From NCBI RefSeq assembly GCF_004664715.2, contig NC_051072.1, forward strand, positions 29,719,994 to 29,783,993: 64,000 nucleotides of DNA, in the 5' to 3' direction. This stretch comes from Peromyscus leucopus. Taxonomy: Eukaryota; Chordata; Mammalia; Rodentia; Cricetidae. Positions 56,541 to 64,000 of the stretch are shown piece after piece. A program made the position numbers and the translations under genes. The number at the start of each line of letters is the position of its first letter. The first letter of the stretch is position 1. Below the pieces are notes generated by a model. That model made no database searches and was not told the DNA's origin. It worked only from the letters and a program-made list of their open reading frames with translations.

Positions 56541-56559
56541 AGTAAGGGCCAGCTTAAAA

Positions 56560-57159
56560 TGGCTTTCTTTTTTTTTGCATTTGCTCTTGTCAAATGCCAA
56601 CATGAGAGAACGTCCAGCGCCTGTAGGTGTATGATCTCCAATTCTGCTCAGGGACGATCCCAGGATTTACTATGCTATTCAGTCTCTATTTCACTTTTTC
56701 TCATTTTTCATCTTTGATTTTTACCCCTCAGTCTGCCAAGAAGCCTTTGTTCTTTGCATACACCCCCTCTCTCTAAATTATTGGGTGCTAAGAGTAGAGT
56801 GATGGTTTTCTGGGCCTTTTTCATTGTTTTGATCCCTGGCAAACATTGTGTGCTTGCATGCACCCCACCATGGGGATTGAGCACCTCCTAAATGGGACTG
56901 AGCTCTTTGGAACAGATCAGATACTCTCTCCTGTTTCGTCTCTGAAGCTTTCTTTCCTTGCTAATGAAACTGGTGTCTCCCCGACCCCCAGCTCACAGCT
57001 GCTTCCTAACTATTCCTGGGTCATTCCCTGGAGTTTCTAGTGGTTAGTCTGCCGGTGTCCTCTTCCATTTTTTTTTTTCTGTGTCTTTGATTTCCTTACT
57101 TGTTTTTAGTGCAGAAATTGCATGGCTGGTGTTTTTTTGCCATCCTCACTCAAGAAATT
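56560..57159. other. no recognised feature
   Basis: No repeat or gene recognised. Confidence 0.3.
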
Positions 57160-57480
57160 TCCTTTTTAAAAATACATAACGGAATTTCATTCAGCCATGA
57201 ACATGAGTGAAATCATTCCTTTGCAGGAAAGTTGATGGATTTGAAGATCATCATGTTTCAAGAACTAGCAGGCTCACAAAGACAAGAGTTGCATGTTGTC
57301 TCTCGTATGTGTGATCAAGGAGCATGAAAGAAAAGGGAGGACTGTTAGGGATGTGGGAAAGTAACAGCAGAAGGAGAAAAGATGAGTGGAGAGGAATGAA
57401 GATGGCCAAAGTATATTATGTGCTCTTATTAAGACGCCATAAAAAAACCCCTTACTGTGTGCAGCTAATATACAAAACAG
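57160..57480 (+). mobile_element. L1 ORF2 end and 3'UTR fragment
   Basis: GGAATTTCATTCAGCCATGA, TGCAGGAAAGTTGATGGATT and GATCATCATGTTTCAAGAAC are ORF2-terminal; the 3' part is purine-rich as in rodent L1 3'UTRs. Confidence 0.75.
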
Positions 57481-58569
57481 CATACAAAGATAATGGTCTT
57501 TTAGAATCTAACAGCATAGAAAAATTAAAGTGAGCAAACTAGATCTAAATATACTGATACAATTAATAAAAATAGAATATGAAAAGAAAGTTAAAAGAGA
57601 ATAGTAATAAAATCATACTATTGAATCATACTAAGAAATTGATGTGGTAGCTTTTTTTTCATTTTTGTTAATATTTCTTTTTGAGACTTTGTAATGTTTA
57701 ACCATAACATTATTTTTAAATGTAATCTATAGAATACAAAATAAATTTTTAGAAAAATTTACTCTTTTGTTGTACAGTTTTTAAACTTTATCACTTCCCA
57801 TTAACTTTAAATTTTTATTGTAATGACTTTATGTCATATAATCAGATTTCAATGTGAAAAATGAATCATTGCAATATCTCTTGCAATTAGTGTGAATGAT
57901 TGCAGAAGAGGAACATTTAAAATGTTGCCTAACAAGTCACAGAGATGTGCAATTGAGAAGAAACAATGCGCATGTTTACCTTTACATTATTATAATCATA
58001 GTACTTTCTTTTTCCAGGCTCACATCCCCTGTATTGTAGCTTTCAAGTCTTCCATTCTTTGCATTGACTACATGCATTTTTCTAAAAACCTTCTTCTTGT
58101 GTCCTCTTCTTATAGCCAGAGATTGCAGGATGACAGATGACCTTTATGTCTACAGCAGAGACGTCCTCTGTTGTCAACCTTGTTTTGCACATAGACGACT
58201 CCATGTTCCTGAAGTTAATGGACAAAACCAGCATTGGAATGATGCCGAGTGTTCTTTCTTGTATATAAGCAATGCATCTTTGGAGCTGACTTCAAATGTC
58301 TCTAGAACACACTCAACATCAAAGGCAGCGTTTCTAGAACTCCCTGCATTTACAGGGTCAGGAACTTTTCTTCCAGTTTGTATACTCCCATCAATAAATC
58401 TGTTTCAATGGTGTAGTCTGTGATGGAGAGGGTACGGCAGAGCGGAGAAGCTTTTAAAGTGGTGGCTGGAAGCTGAGAGATGGGGGCTCATGAGGCCTCA
58501 ATGTCCCATGCATTCCATCTGGAACCTCTACTATGCACAATGCTTCTTCTCCCTCCCTCGCTTTATTCT
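57481..58569. other. no recognised feature
   Basis: AT-rich to 57870, then mixed. The 119-codon frame at 58064-58423 has no recognised domain. Confidence 0.3.
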
Positions 58570-58695
58570 TTCCTCCAATTTGTTTGAGGCAGTGTCTCAC
58601 ACTATGTACCAAGCCGACCTGGAACTATGTAACCTAGACTGGCCTTGAACTCATAGCAATACTTCTGCCTCAGTGTATGTGTGAGTCACATAACT
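58570..58695 (-). mobile_element. old B1-type SINE
   Basis: Reversed: TTGAGGCAGTGTCTCACACT, GACCTGGAACTATGTAACC and GGCCTTGAACTCATAGCAAT. Confidence 0.65.
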
Positions 58696-58699
58696 TTCT

Positions 58700-59560
58700 T
58701 AGTTACTTTTATCCTCAAACCAAAAGACAATAACAGAATAGGAGATGGGGGATTATGTATCATTGAGTCCCTACAAAGCACACATGGGAAGAAACACTAC
58801 CCAAGAGGCAAGTTTGTGCTCTGGTTTTAGGAACCAGCAGAAAGTTACCTGCTGTAACTCAAATGGTGTCTTTGGAGTGCATATGGAAGCCAAGGGTCCG
58901 ACGGAGTTTTTGTTTTGGTAACCTGGGGTTTGCTGAGGTCATTAAAGAGGATTAGAAATTCACATGTACCCCATATCCCAAATCCTTTGGGGATGTCAGA
59001 CTCTTCATCAATTTCAGTTCAGCTTTTTCAGGAGAAAATTCTCCCAAGTCATTTGGGCGGCACTTCGTTTTGCTTCTCATCCCTATTGTAACTGATTTCC
59101 TCTCAAGTCAGGGGCACAATTTTAAAGTTCTTTTTTTTTTCTGATTCCTTTGTTGTCCCTACTATGTTCTTAGTTCTCTTCCTAGCCACCTCCTCTCCCT
59201 TTTCTCTGCAATTGGAGTTCTTAGAACTTCCCCAGCAACCAATAAGGCAAAACTATTTCCATTTGGCTATTATTCATTGAATAGCAATCACCCTTGTCAG
59301 AAACTCTAAAAAGAATTGTGTATATAGGATTGAGTGGCCCTATCCCAATACATCCTGTAATTCTTTTCTTCTCAGAAATGTAGTCATTTATACTTAAAAC
59401 AACCGCCCCCCCCCAAAAAAAAACCCCACAAAAATCTCTAACACTTAGCAGGCTTTGTAAAACCAAATAGAAAAAATCCATTAATTGTTTTGATAGAGGT
59501 ACCTTCTATTTATGGCATGGGATCTTTCTCCAAGATTCTTTCTACTTTTAATAACCATGC
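58700..59560. other. no recognised feature
   Basis: C10/A9 patch at 59405-59425; otherwise no recognised gene or repeat. Confidence 0.3.
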
Positions 59561-59680
59561 AAGGTAATAATAAGTATGACTTATAGGTAAGAAAATGGAT
59601 GCTTGGCAAGCCAGCGCCTAGGACACAGTGGGACTGGTGTTAGAAGCAGGATGCTACCGGGGCTTGTGGAACTCTTACAT
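59560..59680 (-). mobile_element. MIR SINE, diverged
   Basis: ATGACTTATAGGTAAGAAAA, GACACAGTGGGACTGGTGTT and AGAAGCAGGATGC resemble reversed MIR. Confidence 0.45.
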
Positions 59681-59839
59681 GCAGAAAGTGATAGAGAGCT
59701 TTGGGTCGACACCACATGTGTTAAGTATTATTTGAGTGGGAAATGATATTTAGAAAACAAGATCAGAGCACAGGCTGTGCTCTTTACTATGATGATTAAT
59801 CTCTTGTTCTCCCACTAATCCCTATTCATCTCTCTACCT

Positions 59840-59946
59840 CCTTTTTATTCATTTTTAAATTTCAGCACAATCTCACTATGCAGTGTAGGCTGGCCTCACA
59901 CTGGTCATTCTCCTGCCTTAGTTTCCTTAGAGCTGAGATTACAGGA
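59840..59946 (-). mobile_element. old 7SL-derived SINE fragment (PB1-like)
   Basis: CAGCACAATCTCACTATGCA, GTGTAGGCTGGCCTCACACT, AGCTGAGATTACAGG. Confidence 0.6.
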
Positions 59947-59983
59947 AATCACTAGTTGTGTATCTCTTCCTCCTCCTCTCTTC

Positions 59984-60118
59984 CTTTTTTTTTTTTGGAT
60001 ACAGGGTCTCACTACATAGCTCTGGCTGGCCCAGAACTTTCTATATAGGCCGCCAATCGTGAACTCCCGCTTCTCAAGTGCTGGGGTTAAAGGTGTGCAC
60101 CACCACATTTGGTTTACA
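59984..60118 (-). mobile_element. B1 SINE
   Basis: T-run at left, GGATACAGGGTCTCACTACA, TCAAGTGCTGGGGTTAAAGG and CACCACCACATTTGG. A second, younger 7SL-derived SINE next to the previous one, same strand. Confidence 0.8.
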
Positions 60119-60152
60119 CTTAAAAAACAAAACCAAAAACAAACTACTAGCT

Positions 60153-60189
60153 TCTTTCATATCCAGTCCTTTTCTTTCATATCCAGTCC
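60153..60189. repeat. 20-bp tandem duplication
   Basis: TCTTTCATATCCAGTCC at 60153-60169 repeated at 60173-60189. Confidence 0.9.
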
Positions 60190-60261
60190 AATAAAATGTT
60201 ATTAATACATTCTTCTCTTGCACATTCTTTGACTGGAAATTCAAAAGTTTAAAAAAAACAT

Positions 60262-60470
60262 GCAGGTGATGTGGCTTAGCGGTTAGTGCGTTTGTCTAGC
60301 ATGTGCGAAACCCTGGGTTCTAGCTCTGGCACAGTATAAAGACTACATATGGAGGCGGACACTTGTCATCTCCGCACTTGGGGGGATAGAGGCAAGAGGA
60401 TTGAAGGCTCAGGGTCATCCTTGACTACACATTGAGGCCAGCTTAGGTTGTAACCCTATCTCAAAACAAA
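60262..60470 (+). mobile_element. B4 SINE
   Basis: ID-like head (GATGTGGCTTAGCGGTTAGT, AAACCCTGGGTTCTAGC) joined to a B1-like half (GACACTTGTCATCTCCGCAC, GAGGCCAGCTTAGGTTG) and an AC-rich tail: the classic B4 fusion. Confidence 0.8.
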
Positions 60471-61010
60471 ACAAACCCAAACCAACCAACCAACCAAAAC
60501 CAAAAAGGAAACAAACCAAAACCCAAAAGTAAAACATTTGTAGCAGTTTTCCCTTTGCGAGCGAACTTGAAACTTGAATTGTTTTGTCCTTTGGTAGGCT
60601 GAACAGACATTAAAATGCTACCAACACTTCCTCTGTCCCACGTGGATGTTGAATCTTCCTTTGCTAGTCTTTCCCTCGCTTTACCAAGGTTTGGAGGGTG
60701 CAAGTCACCTGGGTTCCTCAGGTACTTGGGAAGCTAATATTTTTTTACTCATAATCTACATGTGGAGTTCATTCTTACACATGTTGTTAGAAGTGGGTCT
60801 GAGTTTATTTTTTTTTTCTATTCTAAATCTCTGTGCTGTCGTCTTAATGATCACTTAGGAAGCAGACCGCTTTATTCTGGTCACCTGAGATACCAACTTT
60901 ATCGCACTTCCTTTCCGTGTGCAGTTGGGTCTGGTTTTGGACTTTCTCCCATAGTCCATTGGTACGTTCATCTTTTCACGCACCGGTTACCATGTGGTTT
61001 TACTTACGAG
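60471..61010. other. no recognised feature
   Basis: (CCAAA)n-rich tail at the left; otherwise no recognised gene or repeat. Confidence 0.3.
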
Positions 61011-61014
61011 TAGT

Positions 61015-61145
61015 TCATATTCCAAACTCATCTTTTACAGGCGAGGAAACAGGGACAGAGAAGGTCAAGTGTCTTTTGCGAACCAGGGAGTGGCAAAGCC
61101 ACGGCTGGAGACGGGTTCTCTGAATTTACGACACAGTACTTTTCC
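61015..61145 (-). mobile_element. MIR SINE
   Basis: Reversed MIR core: CATCTTTTACAGGCGAGGAA, AGGGACAGAGAAGGTCAAGT and GTGGCAAAGCCACGGCTGGA. Explains the left part of the 122-codon frame at 60994-61362. Confidence 0.8.
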
Positions 61146-61394
61146 TCCCTGGCTGCGGCTACCCGGCTGCTCTTGTCTCTCTCTTCAGCTGTCTTTGGCA
61201 AGACTGGAAAATCTAGTTATGGGGAAGGTTTACTTTGTCCCGAGAAAAACAGCCACTGGATTACGCTTTTCCTGGAACATGAGGCACATGGCTTATAGCG
61301 GGTATGTAAAGGAACACTCGGCCACATGGATTGATTCCCAGAGACTTGACCTGGGAAGATAATGCCAAGTAGCCGAGGTCACATACAGGCAACC

Positions 61395-61475
61395 CGGGAA
61401 GCAGAGGGGTTAAGTGGTCTATCCAGAGTCACACAGTATGTTGGCGACAGAGATGTAGTTTTAACACATGCTAAC
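61395..61475 (-). mobile_element. MIR SINE fragment
   Basis: GGAAGCAGAGGGGTTAAGTG, GTCTATCCAGAGTCACACAG: a second MIR core, same orientation, 250 bp from the first. Confidence 0.7.
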
Positions 61476-62584
61476 CGGCCTTCCCAGCCCTCTGATGATT
61501 TATTGGACACCTTTTTTTTTTTTTTGAACAACTGCTTTTTAAAAGCTGCTGTATGCTTGTGTGTACATTAAAATTTGGCTTTGCTCTATCACATTCTGCA
61601 GAAGAAGTTATTGGTAGGATGCCTATACTCCGTTTAAATTCCTGCTGAAGTTTTTAACCTTAAGAATGAAAAGCTTGTTGGATGGGTTTGGAGAGACAAT
61701 TCTTCTTATAAATAGTGCTAAAAACTTCTTTTTTTATATGGACCTGTTCAGCTAAAATCTAAACAACAAAGACATTTGATTTACTGCAGGCATTAGATTG
61801 GAGTGTTAAGTGGTTGTTTTAATTTCAGAGTTTTTATAAAAGAGCTGCTCTCACACTATAGTTGATTACAATTTAAAAACAGAGACATATGATTTATTAT
61901 AAACAGTGTTTTTGAGAGCTAAACTTTTTTTTGGAGGAACTAAAAATATGTATTTCAAAAAATTTTCAAGCCCAGAGGATATGGGGACCCATGTCTTTTA
62001 TTTCTTCCTCCTTTGGAAATGGAATGTGATTGTTGAGTTCTAAATGGTAAGAAAGTCTGTCTTCCACGGTGGCATCAAAGAGTCAAAAGGAGAAAATAGG
62101 AAGCTTCTGGTTTCTGTGTCTGAGCTGAAGACAGGGCTCAGACATCTGGCAGAATAACCTGCAGTTTGGCATTGGTGTTCCTGGTCACACTATGGTTGCT
62201 TTCTCGTCTATAAATAATATCCAGTGATGGGAACATCACTGCTTAGGGTAGCAGAGAGACAGTTAGACTAAGAAAGCTCTTCCCTTGCACTCTGACCAGA
62301 AAATTATATGGCACCTGGAAATGCCAGTGTCTGGCTTTAAAAAATATGAGAAAGTTCATGCAAAGGATGCAACATTTCACTTAGGTAGGAGGAATAAGCT
62401 ATTACACAGCACAGGGACTATAGCTAATAATAATGTAATGTGTTCTTGAATAATACTGTCAAAGGAGTTTTCAAAGTTTCCCACATAGAAATGAAAAGTA
62501 TGTGAAGGAAAACGTGCTAATTCGCTTGATCAAATCATTTCAAGATGTATGCATATATTAAACAAAAATCTTTAGTTTTGAAGA
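61476..62584. other. AT-rich sequence, candidate conserved non-coding DNA
   Basis: No repeat or gene recognised. 61561-61920 lacks simple repeats and has dense TAAT and TATAAA motifs. Confidence 0.3.
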
Positions 62585-62930
62585 CATCATGCATGTGCAC
62601 AGTGAAATATGATCATATCTACCTCAAATTTCCTCCTTTCAACCTGACATGCTCCTCTCCCAACTTCTTGTCTGTTTTTCTTTTTTTTGAATAACCTACT
62701 CAGTCCATTTTAGTGCTTCTCATATGTGCATGGGTGTGGAGCCATCCACTAGAGCACGGGGAACCTATCAGTGACCATATCCTTGAGGAAGAATGGTTCT
62801 CCATCCCTTAGCAACTACCCACTACCAATAGATCCTCAGTGTGGGTGAATCCTGGTGATCATACGTATAGATATGCCAGGATGTTTGTTGGCTTGATCTT
62901 ATGAAGGCCTTCTGCAATAGAAACAAGGCT
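62585..62930 (-). mobile_element. reversed L1 3'UTR fragment
   Basis: AATAACCTACTCAGTCCATT, GTGTGGAGCCATCCACTAGA, CCAATAGATCCTCAGTGTGG: reversed distal 3'UTR of an older rodent L1. Confidence 0.65.
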
Positions 62931-63117
62931 GTAACAAATGCCCACTTCACAGGAGGACATTTCACCTGGTAAAGCAAACCCATGACTGGAAGGTCATGGA
63001 CTGTAGGGTAGAATGTATTATTGTTGTTTTACTAAATTGTCACGTTGTCAAATTGCCTTCTAAATACTATTATTTCTATCCACAGACCTGGACTACTCTT
63101 AACTTTGGTTAGAGAAG

Positions 63118-63340
63118 TTTCTTTTTGCAGTGTGCAGTGGCCAATGAAAAGAGGCACACCAGGTCTAAGTGCTGAGAAAAAGACACTAAGTGATCAGCAC
63201 TAAGTGGGACATTTATATCGACACCCCTGACACACACACCAAGGGTCAGGGGATGTTGCAGAAGTGTGACCAGAAAGAGTGTAAGAGCTGGAGGATGGGG
63301 AGGAATGTTGTACGTGCGTATTTTACATAGTTTTTACTTT
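63118..63340 (+). mobile_element. L1 3'UTR fragment, sense orientation
   Basis: GCAGTGTGCAGTGGCCAATG, AGTGGGACATTTATATCGAC, AAGGGTCAGGGGATGTTGCA and GAGTGTAAGAGCTGGAGG follow sense L1 3'UTR order, opposite to the block at 62585-62930. Confidence 0.6.
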
Positions 63341-63344
63341 TCAA

Positions 63345-64000
63345 TTAAAATAATATCATTGATGATAATAATAATTATTAATAATACAAAAGTAGCACAT
63401 CTAATATATAAATCTTGACATGATATGAACTTGGGCGTTCCAAGAGCTTCACTGAAATTCAACTTATTATCAGTTAGCATCTTTGCAAATGTAAGTAAGA
63501 ACACAGCAAACTGAAATAGGTGACTGCCCCAGTAAAATGTAGAGGGCAGCTGAGAGAAACGAAGTAACTCACAACTCTAGTATGCTTTTGTACAGCCTGT
63601 TGTAAATATTCACTTATGTAAAGTGTCTAGTTATGTGCCTTGTGTAGGAAGAACTATATCCTGGGAAGGTTGACCTCAACACCATTGGTCTGCTGCATGG
63701 TATTTATCCAAGCATTCTTTTTTTTGGCAATGTTTGCCAGTTTATTCATTCAGAAACATGAGAAGGATGGTCTGAGTCACATGGGTTTGCTTGTGCTTCG
63801 TTACTAAATGTGAGACCTTCGTCTTGGTTTTGGTTTGTTATGATGTGTAACATTACATAAACTATTTAATTTCGCTAAACCAGACTTTCTTCATTTATAA
63901 ACCATGTGCAACTGTTGGTTATTGTCTTTTCCTAGAAAGGAAAAGAAGGGTGAAATCTAGGATTACATATTTTAATTATTTTGCCCAGGGTTTTAGTAGA
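63345..64000. other. mostly unrecognised; weak MIR near 63805-63905
   Basis: (AAT)n-rich at 63360-63390. At 63840-63905 ACATTACATAAACTATTTAA followed by TTTCTTCATTTATAAACC vaguely follows forward MIR. No gene recognised. Confidence 0.3.

Noticed and set aside
58064..58423. 119-codon plus frame
   Set aside because: No domain or homologue recognised and no splice sites that I can defend. A chance frame is the simplest reading.
60994..61362. 122-codon plus frame
   Set aside because: The first half overlaps a reversed MIR, and the rest has no recognisable protein features.

Overview
This window is mammalian, and specifically rodent, nuclear DNA, most likely from a cricetid (the deer mouse, vole and hamster group). 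Three things show this. B1 SINEs carry the GCGCAAAGCTACACAGAGAAA tail variant. B2/B3, B4 and ID SINEs are all present. There are L1 3'UTR types and short ERV LTRs that I associate with cricetids rather than Mus. The species cannot be fixed from the window alone. I recognise no protein-coding gene, exon or structured RNA gene. The open frames are short (153 codons at most) and most fall in simple repeats, SINEs, LTRs or reversed L1. The window reads as intergenic or deep intronic DNA shaped by retrotransposons.

Layout. 1-8740: sparse ID, B1 and B3 SINEs and two LTR-like repeats in otherwise unrecognised sequence. 8743-10084: two solo LTRs of different classes, each with a perfect target-site duplication (TSD). 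10785-12680: a reversed L1 3' end with a 66-bp tandem duplication and a 56-T run. 12700-24660: SINEs, several old MIR copies, an L2 piece, a 245-bp polypyrimidine tract and microsatellites. 24667-26985: a four-element nest (L1, B3, MaLR LTR, class II LTR). 27608-31440: a MaLR LTR, an old L1 tail and an L1 3'UTR carrying two LTRs. 32385-34760: three L1 pieces, one with the signature of 5' inversion plus 3' transduction. 34985-38000: a reversed L1 carrying an LTR that itself carries an LTR. 38000-50690: SINEs, MIRs, an old MaLR LTR, a long TTC triplet run and a GT/GA compound repeat. 50700-54700: another reversed L1 carrying an LTR with an L1 inside it, a second L1 and a third LTR. 55536-56556: two unusual B1 insertions. 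57160-64000: L1 tails, old SINEs and AT-rich sequence that may hold conserved non-coding DNA.

No genes act together here. The informative content is insertion order, read from TSDs. MaLR-type LTRs have 5-bp TSDs, class II-type LTRs have 6-bp TSDs, and L1 and SINE insertions have 11-18-bp TSDs. Family names beyond L1, B1, B2/B3, B4, ID, MIR and MaLR are deliberately not asserted. I found no evidence of a new gene system. The best leads are unusual retrotransposition products at 33113-33480, 55536-55842 and 56303-56556, and the nests.
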